From contig DASRIS010000023.1 of NCBI GenBank assembly GCA_035649895.1, positions 1-49,764 on the forward strand: a DNA stretch of 49,764 nt, written 5' to 3'. The position numbers and the translations under genes are program-made. The notes under the pieces are model-generated. The model saw nothing but the letters and a program-made list of their open reading frames with translations, was not told the DNA's origin and searched no databases. Below, piece by piece: positions 1-8,183 of this stretch. The stretch's first letter is position 1; each line of letters begins with the position of its first letter. Source of the stretch: DASSUC01 sp035649895. GTDB lineage: Bacteria; Actinomycetota; Actinomycetes; Mycobacteriales; Micromonosporaceae.

Positions 1-1557
1 CTCAAGCAGGGCACCACGATCCTGGACACGGCGGTGGCGCAGACCAAGGCGGCCGGGTCCACCACGCTCACCGGGGACCAGGCGTTCCTGCTGCACGACA
101 CGTACGGCTTCCCGATCGACCTGACCCTGGAGATCGCCGCCGAGCAGGGGCTCTCCGTGGACGAGACGGGCTTCCGGCAGCTCATGGCGCAGCAGCGGGC
201 CCGGGCCAAGGCCGACGCGCAGGCGCGCAAGACCGGCCACGCCGACCTGTCGTCGTACCGTTCGGCCCTGGAGGCGGGCGGGCCGGTGGAGTTCACCGGG
301 TACGCCGAGGCGGCCCGCGAGTCGCGGGTGCGCGCGCTGCTGGCCGGCGACGGTTCGACGCTGTCGGTGGCCGGTGAGGGCGACGAGGTCGAGCTGGTCC
401 TCGACGCCACCCCGTTCTACGCCGAGGGCGGCGGCCAGCAGCCCGACTGGGGCGTGGTGACCGTCGGCGGTGGCCAGGTCGAGGTGCACGACGTGCAGCA
501 GCCCCTACCCGGCCTGGTGGTGCACCGCGGCCGGGTGGTACGCGGCGAGGTGCGCGCCGGGGAGACCGGGTACGCCGAGATCGACGTCTACCGGCGCCGG
601 GCGATATCCCGGTCGCACACCGCGACCCACCTGGTGCACCAGACGATGCGCAGCTTCCTCGGCGAGTCGGCGACCCAGGCCGGGTCGCTGAACGCGCCGG
701 GCCGGCTGCGGTTCGACTTCAACACCCCGTCGGCGGTCCCGCCCAGCGTGCTGCACGACGTCGAGCAGCAGGTCAACGAGGTGCTCCTGGGCGACCTGGA
801 GGTACGCGCGTTCGTCACCTCGCTCGCCGAGGCGCGCCGGCTCGGCGCGGTGGCGCTGTTCGGCGAGAAGTACGGCGACCAGGTGCGCGTCGTCGAGGTC
901 GGCGACTACGCCCGCGAGCTGTGCGGCGGCACCCACGTGGCCCGCTCCGGCCAGCTCGGCCTGGTGAAGATCCTGCACGAGGCGTCGATCGGGGCCGGCG
1001 TACGGCGCGTGGAGGCCTTGGTGGGCATGGACGCGTTCGGCTTCCTCGCCCGCGAGCACCTGCTGGTCGCCCGGCTGGCCGAGCTCTACCGGGTGCCGGC
1101 CGAGCAGGTCGCCGACCGGGTGGAGCAGACCGTGGCGCAGCTGCGCGACGCCGAACGGGAGCTGGAGAAGCTACGCGCCCAGCTGGTGCTCGCCGGAGCC
1201 GGCTCGCTCGCCGACTCGGCCCGCGACGTGGCGGGGGTGGCGCTGGTGGCGACCGAGGCGCCGGAGGGGGCCGGCGGCAACGACGTGCGTACCCTCGCCC
1301 AGGAGATCCGCGGCAAGGTCCCGGCGTCCCGGCCGGCGGTGGTGGCGGTGGCGGCCCGCAGCGGCGGCAAGGCCTCGCTCGTGGTCGCCGTGAACGGCGC
1401 CGCGCGCGAGCGCGGCCTCGACGCGGCGGCGCTGGTCAAGGGCGCGCTCTCCGGCCGCGGCGGCGGCAACGCTGACCTGGCCCAGGGCGGCGGGGTCCCG
1501 GCCGCCGAGGCGCCGACCCTGCTTGCCGCGGTAGAGCGGCTGGTCGCCTCGGCGTGA
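1..1557 (+). CDS. alaS: Alanyl-tRNA synthetase, 5' end missing
   Basis: This is the C-terminal part of alanyl-tRNA synthetase, which charges tRNA-Ala with alanine in the cytoplasm. The frame is open from base 1, so the gene starts before the window; about 518 codons remain of a usual ~890. Visible parts are the end of the aminoacylation region (DTYGFPIDLTLE near residue 33), the editing domain with its metal-binding SHTATHL motif (about residue 204) and CGGTH motif (about residue 308), a coiled-coil stretch, and the C-terminal DHHA1 domain ending in a Gly-rich loop (GRGGGNADLAQGGG). The catalytic class II motifs 1-3 lie outside the window. The stop overlaps the ruvX start by 4 bp (GTGA), suggesting translational coupling. 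I am confident of the identity. Confidence 0.96.
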   Translation, partial: LKQGTTILDTAVAQTKAAGSTTLTGDQAFLLHDTYGFPIDLTLEIAAEQGLSVDETGFRQLMAQQRARAKADAQARKTGHADLSSYRSALEAGGPVEFTGYAEAARESRVRALLAGDGSTLSVAGEGDEVELVLDATPFYAEGGGQQPDWGVVTVGGGQVEVHDVQQPLPGLVVHRGRVVRGEVRAGETGYAEIDVYRRRAISRSHTATHLVHQTMRSFLGESATQAGSLNAPGRLRFDFNTPSAVPPSVLHDVEQQVNEVLLGDLEVRAFVTSLAEARRLGAVALFGEKYGDQVRVVEVGDYARELCGGTHVARSGQLGLVKILHEASIGAGVRRVEALVGMDAFGFLAREHLLVARLAELYRVPAEQVADRVEQTVAQLRDAERELEKLRAQLVLAGAGSLADSARDVAGVALVATEAPEGAGGNDVRTLAQEIRGKVPASRPAVVAVAARSGGKASLVVAVNGAARERGLDAAALVKGALSGRGGGNADLAQGGGVPAAEAPTLLAAVERLVASA

Positions 1558-2042
1558 GCGGAGAGACCGGCGGCGTAGCCGGAGAAGCTAGCTGGGTCCC
1601 GGGGGTCCGGCTGGCGGTGGATGTCGGCACGGTCCGAGTGGGGGTGGCCCGCTCGGACCCGGCCGGCGTGCTCGCCACGCCGCTGGTCACGCTCGCCCGT
1701 GACCAGAGCGTGGGCAAAGGTAAGGTACCGTCTGATATATCCGAGCTGGTCCGGTTGGTCCATGACTATCAGGTGGTAGAGGTGGTCGTCGGGTTACCAG
1801 TGACGCTGGCGGGGGTAGAGGGACCAGCGGCGGCCCACGCCCGTGCCTATGCACAGCGGTTGGCGCAGGTCGTCGCCCCGGTGCCGGTCCAGCTGGCGGA
1901 CGAGCGGATGTCGACCGCGGCGGCTGCGCGTAGGCTGTCCGAGCGTGGCGTCAGGGGGAGGCGCCAGCGCGCGGTCGTGGACCAGGCGGCCGCCGTAGAG
2001 ATCCTGCAAAGCTGGCTCGACCTGCAGCGGAGGCGGACGTGA
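1554..2042 (+). CDS. ruvX: RuvX/YqgF family RNase H-fold protein (pre-16S rRNA nuclease / Holliday junction resolvase-like)
   Basis: This 162-residue protein belongs to the YqgF/RuvX family, whose members mature the 5' end of 16S rRNA and resemble Holliday junction resolvases. The RNase H-like fold is seen as LAVDVGTVRVGVARSD (about residues 19-34, first catalytic Asp), VVVGLP (about residue 78), LADERMST (about residue 115, second acid) and VDQAAAVEIL (about residue 141, third Asp). The length is typical. The start is a GTG overlapping the alaS stop. The order alaS-ruvX-mltG-aroE is common in actinobacteria and supports the call. Its middle (about 1720-1820) uses more A/T-ending codons than its neighbours. 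Confidence 0.93.
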   Translation: MSGETGGVAGEASWVPGVRLAVDVGTVRVGVARSDPAGVLATPLVTLARDQSVGKGKVPSDISELVRLVHDYQVVEVVVGLPVTLAGVEGPAAAHARAYAQRLAQVVAPVPVQLADERMSTAAAARRLSERGVRGRRQRAVVDQAAAVEILQSWLDLQRRRT

Positions 2043-3253
2043 TGATCGACGATCTCGACCTCGCGTTTGACGAGTATTCCGATCGTGGCAGGCACAGACA
2101 CCGCCGCGGCGCGGTGGGCAACGGCAAGAACGGAAAAAAGAAGAAGAAGCGCCGCCGCCGGGGTCGTACCTTCGCGGCGCTCTTCGTGACCCTGACCCTG
2201 CTCGCCACGCTGGGCGTGGGCGCCTGGTGGGGCATTGGCAAGGTGCAGGGCTTCTTCAACGCGCCGGACTTCAGCTCCGCTGGCAGCGGCGAGGCCACGG
2301 TCGAGGTGAAGAAGGGCGACACCGCGGCGGACATCGGCAACACGCTCTACAGCAAGGGCGTGATCAAGAGCGCCGCCGCCTTTGTGGAGGCGGCCCAGGC
2401 GGACCCGCGCAGCCAGAACATCCAGCCCGGGGTCTATAAGCTGCGCCAGCGCATGCGCGCCTCGGCAGCCCTGGACATGCTGCTCGACCTGAAGAACAAG
2501 CAGGTGACCCGGGTGACCATCCCGGAGGGGCGGACCGCGAAACAGACCTACGAGCTGCTCGCCAAGGCCACCGGCCTGAAGGCGGCCGACTTCGCCGCCG
2601 CGGCCAAGGACCCGATAAAGCTCGGCATACCGGACTTCTGGTTCACCCGTACCGACAAGAAGCCGGTCACCCGGTCGATCGAGGGCTTCCTCTTCCCGTC
2701 AACGTACGAGCTGGACCCCGGCGCCACCGCGGCGGAGATCCTGCAGCGTATGGTGGGCCAGTTCCTCGCGGTCGCCGAGGAGGTCAAGTTCGTCCAGCGG
2801 GTGGAGGGCGAGCGCGGCGGCATCGCGCCGTACGAGGCGTTGATCGTGGCGTCGCTGGCGCAGGCCGAGGCGGGCGTGCCGGAGGACATCGGCAAGATCG
2901 CGCGGGTGGCGTACAACCGGGTCTACAAGAAGGCGATGCCGCTCCAGTTCGACGTCACCGTCAACTACTACTGGGAGCTGACCGGCAAGCCGACCAAGTC
3001 GTCGGCGCAGATGACAACGGCCGACCTGCAGGACGCGAAGAACCCGTACAGCACCCACGTGCACCTGGGGCTGCCGCCGACGCCGATCAACAACCCCGGG
3101 CGGGTTGCGCTGGAGGGGGCGATGGCGCCGCCGGAGGGCACCTGGCTGTTCTTCGTGGCGGTCGACAAGGCCGGCCACTCGGCGTTCGCGACAACCGACG
3201 CGGAGCACGAGCGCAACAAGGCACTGGCCTGCCGCAACGGCGTGCTCTGCTGA
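2039..3253 (+). CDS. mltG: Endolytic murein transglycosylase MltG (YceG-like)
   Basis: MltG is a membrane-anchored lytic transglycosylase that cuts nascent peptidoglycan strands. The 404-residue protein has a cytoplasmic N-terminus with a dense basic run (about residues 30-43), one transmembrane helix (about 44-66), a LysM-like segment (about 85-140) and the YceG domain. The likely catalytic Glu is E277 in the segment LAQAEAG, followed by the family motifs MPLQFDVTVNYYW, NPYSTHVHLGLPPTPINNPG and a WLFFV strand near the C-terminus. A GGAGG at 2029-2033 serves GTG 2039 or ATG 2042. The gene overlaps the ruvX stop and runs straight into aroE (TGATG), so the three are probably co-transcribed. Confidence 0.93.
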   Translation: MMIDDLDLAFDEYSDRGRHRHRRGAVGNGKNGKKKKKRRRRGRTFAALFVTLTLLATLGVGAWWGIGKVQGFFNAPDFSSAGSGEATVEVKKGDTAADIGNTLYSKGVIKSAAAFVEAAQADPRSQNIQPGVYKLRQRMRASAALDMLLDLKNKQVTRVTIPEGRTAKQTYELLAKATGLKAADFAAAAKDPIKLGIPDFWFTRTDKKPVTRSIEGFLFPSTYELDPGATAAEILQRMVGQFLAVAEEVKFVQRVEGERGGIAPYEALIVASLAQAEAGVPEDIGKIARVAYNRVYKKAMPLQFDVTVNYYWELTGKPTKSSAQMTTADLQDAKNPYSTHVHLGLPPTPINNPGRVALEGAMAPPEGTWLFFVAVDKAGHSAFATTDAEHERNKALACRNGVLC

Positions 3254-4188
3254 TGCCACCAGCCGTGGCCGGGCCGCCGGATGGGGCGGCGGCCCGCCCG
3301 GTGGCGTCGCCTGTGGCGGAGCTGGCGAGGCCGCGCCGGGCTGCGGTGCTGGGCAAGCCGGTGGCCCACTCCCGGTCGCCGGACATCCACCGGGCGGGGT
3401 ACGCCGCCGCCGGGCTGGCCGGCTGGCGCTACACCGCGGTCGAGTGCGCCGAGGCCGAGCTGGCGGACCTGGTGGCCGGGCTCGGCGCCGAGTGGGTGGG
3501 CCTGTCGCTGACCATGCCGCTGAAGGAGGCGGCGCTGCGCGTCGCCTCCTCGACCTCGGCGCTCGCCACCACGCTGGGCGCGGCCAACACCCTGGTCCGC
3601 CGAGGTGACGGCTGGTACGCGGAGAACACCGACGCGCCCGGCATGGCCGACGCGCTCCGCTCCGCCCTCGGCTCAGATGCCGCCGCTGGCGCGCGTTCCC
3701 TCGCAGGCGGGCGGCCCGCCGGAGGCCCGCGGTCCGTCGCGGTCCTTGGCGCGGGTGGTACGGCGCGAGCTGCGCTCGCCGCCGCCGCGGACCTCGGGGC
3801 GGCGGTCACCGTGTACGCCCGACGGCCAGCCGCGGTTGCCGCGCTGGAGCCGGTGGCTGCGGCGCTGGGCCTGCCAATGTCGTACGGGGACTGGGCACAG
3901 GCTGCCGCCGCAGGCCAGGCCGACGTGGTGGTCTCGACGGTGCCGAAGGGCGCGGCCGACGGGCTCGCCCCGACCGTCGAGTGGGGACCGTCCACTGTGC
4001 TGCTCGACGCGCTCTACGACCCGTGGCCGACCCCCCTGGCGGTGTCCGCCGCACGCGCCGGCCGGCCGGTGGTGTCCGGGCTGGAGCTGCTCCTCGCCCA
4101 GGCGGTCCGGCAGTTCACGCTCTTCACCGGGGTGCCGGCGCCGGTGGCGGCGATGCGGGCCGCGCTGGGGCTCGGCGTGGATAGGTGA
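3253..4188 (+). CDS. aroE: Shikimate dehydrogenase
   Basis: Shikimate dehydrogenase reduces 3-dehydroshikimate to shikimate with NADPH, a step of chorismate synthesis. The 311-residue protein shows the substrate motif GKPVAHSRSP (about residues 34-43), the catalytic Lys in TMPLKE (about 92), ENTDAPG (about 123), the NADP-binding GAGGTARA loop (about 162) and the C-terminal GLELLLAQAVRQFTLFTG. It is somewhat longer than E. coli AroE because of a Pro/Ala-rich N-terminal extension and an Ala/Gly-rich insert before the nucleotide loop. It begins one base after the mltG stop (TGATG). Confidence 0.95.
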   Translation: MPPAVAGPPDGAAARPVASPVAELARPRRAAVLGKPVAHSRSPDIHRAGYAAAGLAGWRYTAVECAEAELADLVAGLGAEWVGLSLTMPLKEAALRVASSTSALATTLGAANTLVRRGDGWYAENTDAPGMADALRSALGSDAAAGARSLAGGRPAGGPRSVAVLGAGGTARAALAAAADLGAAVTVYARRPAAVAALEPVAAALGLPMSYGDWAQAAAAGQADVVVSTVPKGAADGLAPTVEWGPSTVLLDALYDPWPTPLAVSAARAGRPVVSGLELLLAQAVRQFTLFTGVPAPVAAMRAALGLGVDR

Positions 4189-4332
4189 CTGCCAGGCACC
4201 GGTCAGGCGGCGGGTCGTGTGACGTGGTCGTTCGCCGCCGCCGGGGGATGTGGCGCTCAGGTGACGCGGGGTGCGGGGATGTGCTGCTGAGACCTCATGC
4301 TCTGCACCATCCGCCCGAGCAGAGCCTGCTGG
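4189..4332. other. Convergent intergenic region between aroE and the S1 protease gene
   Basis: This 144-bp stretch separates two convergent genes. I see no ORF with family resemblance and no clean stem-loop. A GGCGGC and a distant GCCGCC could pair weakly. Termination of both genes may occur here, but the sequence does not show it clearly. Confidence 0.4.
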
Positions 4333-5184
4333 CTAGGGGATGGTGACCCCGTAGACGGCGAGGATCTCGACAATAGGCTGGTAGTACGTGACACCGCCGG
4401 TGGTGCAGTTGCCCGACCCGCCGGAGAGGATGCCGATGACGACGCCGGTCGCCGCCACGTAGAGCGGTCCACCGCTGTCTCCGGGCTCGGCGCAGATGTT
4501 GGTGCGGATCAGGCCGGAGACGGTGCCCTGCGGGTAGGCCACGGTCGCGTTGAGGGCGGTGATGACACCGCAGCGCACGCCGGTGGTGCTGCCGCTGCGG
4601 CACACCGGGGTCCCGACGGGCGCGGTGCCGGCGGACTTGATCGTGAGCAGCCCCGGGTAGGTGTAGACGGCGCTCGGGTGGCTGATGGTGGTGTTGGTGT
4701 AGCGGACGATGCCGTAGTCGTTGCCCGGGAAGCTGGTGCCGGCGCGGGTGCCCAGCACGGTGGTGTGGGACGCGTTGGCGTACCAGGTGGAGGCGATGTT
4801 CGTGCAGTGCCCGGCCGTGACGAAGAAGTAGGTGGTGCCGGAGCGGACGTTGGCGCCCAGTGAGCACCGGCTGGACCCGCCGTAGATCGCCTGCCCGCCG
4901 GCGATGAGCACGCTGAGCCTGCCCGGCTCGTGCTGGACGCGTACGGCGTGGCCGGCCGGGGCGACCGCGCGTCTCAGCTGGCGTAGCCGTTCTCCGGTGA
5001 CCGTCTCGTCGACGATGACCAGCAGCTGGCCGGTGGCGTCGATGTCCCAGGCCGTCCCGGGTAGCTGGAGCGCGGCGAGGGTGGCCGCGGCCCGGGTGGG
5101 TTCTGCGGCCGGCGCGGCCTGTGCGGTGGCTGGTATGGCGATCAGTGCCGTTGCGACGAGAACGGCGAACATGCGGCGACCCAT
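4333..5184 (-). CDS. Secreted S1-family serine protease (streptogrisin / alpha-lytic protease type)
   Basis: This 283-residue secreted chymotrypsin-fold protease has a signal peptide (basic MGRRM, hydrophobic core, AQA cleavage site near residue 23), a short propeptide (about 24-100) and a mature protease. The catalytic triad is His126 (VTAGHC), Asp156 (GNDYGIVRYT) and Ser237 (PGDSGGPLY). Three likely disulfides are Cys107-127, 195-205 and 231-260, as in streptogrisins. The propeptide is shorter than in most family members. The gene lies on the opposite strand between aroE and aroC and splits the chorismate cluster, so it is probably a lineage-specific insertion. It likely has its own promoter in the AT-richer region 5185-5225. 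The substrate cannot be read from the sequence. Confidence 0.92.
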   Translation of the reverse strand: MGRRMFAVLVATALIAIPATAQAAPAAEPTRAAATLAALQLPGTAWDIDATGQLLVIVDETVTGERLRQLRRAVAPAGHAVRVQHEPGRLSVLIAGGQAIYGGSSRCSLGANVRSGTTYFFVTAGHCTNIASTWYANASHTTVLGTRAGTSFPGNDYGIVRYTNTTISHPSAVYTYPGLLTIKSAGTAPVGTPVCRSGSTTGVRCGVITALNATVAYPQGTVSGLIRTNICAEPGDSGGPLYVAATGVVIGILSGGSGNCTTGGVTYYQPIVEILAVYGVTIP

Positions 5185-5198
5185 AAGGCAGCATTACA

Positions 5199-5212
5199 TC
5201 GATAACAATCGA
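5199..5212 (-). promoter_or_regulatory. Inverted repeat in the protease promoter region
   Basis: The sequence TCGAT-AACA-ATCGA lies 15-28 bases upstream of the protease start codon, in one of the few AT-rich patches of the window. On the minus strand a TTGTAT box and a TAATGC box about 16 bp apart straddle it, which would place the repeat between -35 and -10. It could be an operator; no regulator is identified. Confidence 0.35.
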
Positions 5213-5299
5213 ATACAAGGTGGGTGGGGTGGCCCGCGGCCGGTCGGGCTCAGCCGGCCGGGCTCGGGCGGCCGGCGGCGCCGTGACAGACTGGGCCCC

Positions 5300-6478
5300 G
5301 TGCTGCGCTGGTTGACCGCGGGCGAGTCACACGGCCCCGCGCTCGTCGCGGTCATCGAGGGCGTACCCGCCGGGGTCTCGGTGACCAGCGCCGACGTGGC
5401 GCGTGAGCTGGCCCGCCGCCGCCTGGGCTACGGCCGCGGCGCCCGGATGAGCTTCGAGCGCGACCAGGTGGAGATCGTTGGCGGGGTGCGGCACGGGGTA
5501 ACCCTCGGCGGCCCGGTCGCCGTCAGCGTCGCCAACAGCGAGTGGCCCAAGTGGCGCGTGGTGATGGCGGCTGACCCGGTCGACCCGGCCGAGCTGGCGG
5601 GCCTGGCCCGCAACGCCCCGCTGACCCGTCCCCGGCCCGGCCACGCCGACCTGGCCGGCATGCAGAAGTACGGCCACACCGACGCCCGCCCGGTGCTCGA
5701 ACGCGCCAGCGCCCGGGAGACCGCGGCCCGGGTGGCGGTCGGCACGGTCGCCAAGGCGCTGCTGCGCCAGGGCCTCGGCATCGAGGTCGTGTCCCATGTG
5801 GTCGCGCTGGGTCCGGTCGAGGTCAAGCCGGGCACCCGGCCCACCCCGGCCGATGCCGCGCAGGTCGACGCCGACCCGGTGCGCTGCCTGGACCCTGACG
5901 CGAGCACCCGGATGGTGGCCGAGGTCGACGCCGCCAAGCGGGACGCCGACACGCTCGGCGGCGTGGTCGAGGTGCTGGCGTACGGCGTACCACCGGGGCT
6001 TGGGGCGCACACCCAGTGGGACCGCAAGCTGGACGCGAGGCTCGCGGCGGCGCTCTGCTCGATCCAGGCGATCAAAGGCGTCGAGATCGGTGACGGGTTC
6101 ACCCAGGCCCGTTCCCGCGGCTCGGTGGCGCACGACGAGATCGTGCCGACGCCGGAGGGCGTACGGCGGGTGAGCGACCGGGCCGGCGGCCTGGAGGGCG
6201 GCATGACGACCGGCGAGCCGCTGCGGGTACGGGCGGCGATGAAGCCGATCTCGTCGCTGAACCGACCGCTGTCGACAGTGGACGTTGCGACCGGCGAGCC
6301 GGCGACCGCCATCAACCAGCGTTCGGACGTGTGCGCCGTGCCCGCCGCGGCGGTCGTTGCCGAGGCCATGGTGGCGCTGGTGCTGGCCGAGGCGGCCACC
6401 GAGAAGTTCGGCGGGGACTCGCTGGCTGAGCTGCGCCGCAACGTCGCCGGCTACCTTGAGCACCTGGTGGTCCGGTGA
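5300..6478 (+). CDS. aroC: Chorismate synthase
   Basis: Chorismate synthase converts EPSP to chorismate and needs reduced FMN. The 392-residue protein carries the family signatures LTAGESHGPALVAVIEG at the N-terminus, RRRLGYGRGARM (about residues 40-51), GHADLAGMQKYGHTDARP (about 115-132), RASARETAARVAVG (about 136-149), and the C-terminal RSDVCAVPAAAVVAEAM. The start is GTG 5300, which begins exactly at the conserved VLRWLTAGESHG; the frame is open further upstream but there without homology. No Shine-Dalgarno sequence precedes it, and a CAGACT box ends 7 nt before the GTG, which may mean a leaderless transcript. Its stop overlaps the aroK start. Confidence 0.96.
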   Translation: MLRWLTAGESHGPALVAVIEGVPAGVSVTSADVARELARRRLGYGRGARMSFERDQVEIVGGVRHGVTLGGPVAVSVANSEWPKWRVVMAADPVDPAELAGLARNAPLTRPRPGHADLAGMQKYGHTDARPVLERASARETAARVAVGTVAKALLRQGLGIEVVSHVVALGPVEVKPGTRPTPADAAQVDADPVRCLDPDASTRMVAEVDAAKRDADTLGGVVEVLAYGVPPGLGAHTQWDRKLDARLAAALCSIQAIKGVEIGDGFTQARSRGSVAHDEIVPTPEGVRRVSDRAGGLEGGMTTGEPLRVRAAMKPISSLNRPLSTVDVATGEPATAINQRSDVCAVPAAAVVAEAMVALVLAEAATEKFGGDSLAELRRNVAGYLEHLVVR

Positions 6479-7068
6479 GCCAGCCGGTCCCGGTGGGCCA
6501 GCCTGGTCCGGGGAGCCAGCCGGTCCCGGTGGGCCAACCTGGTCCGGGGAGCGGGCCTGCCCCGGCGGGCCGGCCGGTCTGCGTGCTGGTCGGCCCGCCC
6601 GGTGCCGGCAAGTCGACCGTCGGGCAGCTCGTGGCCGACGCTCTCGGGGTCGAGCTGCGGGACACCGACGCCGACATCGAGGCGGTCGCCGGCAAGCCGA
6701 TCCCGGACATCTTTGTGGGCGACGGCGAGGCGCACTTCCGCACCTTGGAGCGGGCGGCGGTGGCGGCGGCGCTCACCTCCTGCCAGGGGGTGCTCGCCCT
6801 CGGTGGAGGCGCGGTGCTCGCCGAGGAGACCCGGGCCGCGCTGGCCGGGCACACCGTGGTCTACCTCTCGGTGGAGCTGGCCGACGCGGTCCGCCGGGTC
6901 GGGCTCGGGCAGGGGCGTCCACTGTTGACGGTCAACCCACGCGCCACGCTGCGGCACCTCCTCGACCAGCGGCGCCCGCTCTACGAGCAGGTGGCGACGG
7001 TCACCGTGGCGACCGACGGGCACGGCCCGGAGGAGGTCGCCGCGGAGGTGCTGGCGGCCCTGCGCTAG
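6475..7068 (+). CDS. aroK: Shikimate kinase with a repetitive N-terminal extension
   Basis: Shikimate kinase phosphorylates shikimate with ATP. The core begins near residue 35 and shows the Walker A loop GPPGAGKST (residues 40-48), DTDADIE (substrate-binding Asp), FRTLE, LALGGGAVL and GQGRPLL. The first ~33 residues are an unusual Pro/Gly/Gln/Val segment, two copies of the 12-residue unit SQPVPVGQPGPG, encoded by a tandem 36-bp repeat. The chosen GTG 6475 overlaps the aroC stop (GTGA). Internal GTG codons at 6493, 6529 and 6583 would give shorter forms closer to normal family length (about 165-175 residues). The enzyme call is secure; the true start is not. Confidence 0.93.
   Translation: MSQPVPVGQPGPGSQPVPVGQPGPGSGPAPAGRPVCVLVGPPGAGKSTVGQLVADALGVELRDTDADIEAVAGKPIPDIFVGDGEAHFRTLERAAVAAALTSCQGVLALGGGAVLAEETRAALAGHTVVYLSVELADAVRRVGLGQGRPLLTVNPRATLRHLLDQRRPLYEQVATVTVATDGHGPEEVAAEVLAALR
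6478..6549 (+). repeat. 36-bp tandem repeat at the 5' end of aroK
   Basis: Two head-to-tail 36-bp units (6478-6513 and 6514-6549) differ at one base, and a third, decayed unit follows. The unit length is a multiple of three, so the reading frame is preserved. Confidence 0.9.
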
Positions 7069-7071
7069 CGG

Positions 7072-7830
7072 CTAGGCGGGTGGCCGGTCCCACACGGTGA
7101 CCCGATGGCGCCGCAGGAACTCCCGCGGGCGGTCCTGGTCGGGCAGGGCGGCGAGGCGTTCCAGAGCCGGGGTGACATACTGCGCCCAGGCCGCGTCGTC
7201 CACGTCCCACAACCAGGCAAAGGCCCGGTCCCGTACCAGCTGGGCCAGCTCCTGCGGGCTCTCCCGGTCCGGCACGGGCGCGGTGTCACCGGTCCAGACC
7301 AGGGCGAGCCCGGCCGCGCGGCCGGCCGCGCGGACCGCGTCCGGCCGGTCGATGCGGGTGTGCAACGGCTCCGAGGGCGACATCGCCGCGCTGATGTCGG
7401 TCGGCGCGTCCGTCGCACCGCCGTGCGTCGCGACGACCCGCCCGCCCGGGCGTACCACCCGGGCGGCCTCGGCCAGCGCGGCGCCGACGTCGCCGATGGC
7501 GTGCAGCGCGTGTACGAAGAGCACGGTCGAGACCGCGCCGTCGGCGACCGGCAGCGCGAGGCCGTCGCCCAGGGCGAGCCGGCCGGTGCCCAGGCGGGCC
7601 GCGGCGAGGGCGAGCATCGCGGGGGACAGGTCGATGCCGAACACCGGATGACCCCGGTCGGCCAGCGGGGCGGCGACCAGGCCGGTGCCGACGCCCACCT
7701 CCAGTACCGGTCCGTCCGCGAGCCAGGGCTCGAGACCGGTGGCGACCCGGGCACCGCGGCTCTCGCCGCCGCGGGTGGCGTCGTAGCAGTGGGCGACCCG
7801 GTCGAACACCAGCGACCTACGCTCGTTCAT
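7072..7830 (-). CDS. Class I SAM-dependent methyltransferase (UbiE/UbiG-like)
   Basis: This 252-residue protein is a class I methyltransferase of the Methyltransf_11/25 type. Motif I is VLEVGVGTGL (about residues 42-51), followed by the acidic residue of FGIDLS (about 64), a motif III-like GALPVADGAVSTVLFVHAL stretch and the post-I motif ARVVRPGGRVV (about 123-133). The substrate is not recognisable. It is convergent with aroK, whose stop is 3 bp away, and divergent from aroB. A TAGGCT box (7837-7842, minus strand) ends 6 nt before the ATG and there is no Shine-Dalgarno sequence, consistent with a leaderless mRNA. Confidence 0.85.
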   Translation of the reverse strand: MNERRSLVFDRVAHCYDATRGGESRGARVATGLEPWLADGPVLEVGVGTGLVAAPLADRGHPVFGIDLSPAMLALAAARLGTGRLALGDGLALPVADGAVSTVLFVHALHAIGDVGAALAEAARVVRPGGRVVATHGGATDAPTDISAAMSPSEPLHTRIDRPDAVRAAGRAAGLALVWTGDTAPVPDRESPQELAQLVRDRAFAWLWDVDDAAWAQYVTPALERLAALPDQDRPREFLRRHRVTVWDRPPA

Positions 7831-7836
7831 CGGCCA

Positions 7837-7842
7837 AGCCTA
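7837..7842 (-). promoter_or_regulatory. Candidate -10 box of the methyltransferase gene (leaderless start)
   Basis: TAGGCT on the minus strand is followed by 6 nt and the ATG. The spacing places transcription initiation at or next to the start codon. Confidence 0.45.
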
Positions 7843-7851
7843 GACAGGCGT

Positions 7852-8022
7852 GTGCCGACCTGGTGCCGCTGCGACCGCCACCACCGAGGCACCGACGGCT
7901 CGCGGCGGGAGGCCGCATATGCCACACGCGTGCCGGACGACCTGGTGATCCGCGCGGTGCCGTACCCGTGCTGGCGGTGCAAGCGCGACGATGTCGCGGT
8001 CGCGCTGCTGCACCTCAGATGA
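7852..8022 (+). CDS. Possible small Cys-rich protein or gene remnant
   Basis: A GTG-initiated frame of 56 codons lies in the otherwise gene-free stretch between the methyltransferase and aroB. The predicted peptide contains a CRC-DRHH cluster near the start and PYPCWRCKRDD near residue 42, so it could bind zinc (CxC...HH and CxxC). It has no Shine-Dalgarno sequence; a TAGACA box ends 5 nt upstream. I do not recognise a family. It may be a genuine small zinc-ribbon protein, the surviving N-terminal part of a longer gene, or chance. The rest of 8023-8133 shows nothing I can assign. Confidence 0.25.
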   Translation: MPTWCRCDRHHRGTDGSRREAAYATRVPDDLVIRAVPYPCWRCKRDDVAVALLHLR

Positions 8023-8169
8023 GGCGGACACCCAACCCTGGTCACGTCCCGGCTTCGATGGACGGTAGCCCAGGCAGCGTTGTCGGGCATGGCTTCTGTG
8101 GGACCGCCGGTCTCCGTGGGTCACAATGCCCCGTTGACAGGCGCCGTTTGGGGCGACGGCGGCGTCTCG

Positions 8170-8175
8170 TAGGCT
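8170..8175 (+). promoter_or_regulatory. Candidate -10 box for aroB
   Basis: TAGGCT ends 8 nt before the aroB GTG, and no Shine-Dalgarno sequence is present. A leaderless transcript is likely. A consensus TTGACA at 8134-8139 is too far upstream (30 bp) to be its -35. Confidence 0.45.
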
Positions 8176-8183
8176 GCTGGGTC

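Noticed and set aside
4904..5299. Long N-terminal extension of chorismate synthase in the same frame
   Set aside because: It would overlap the antisense protease gene and its promoter, and homology begins exactly at GTG 5300.
8134..8139. Consensus TTGACA upstream of aroB as its -35 box
   Set aside because: It is 30 bp from the TAGGCT box and no -10-like hexamer lies 16-18 bp downstream of it.
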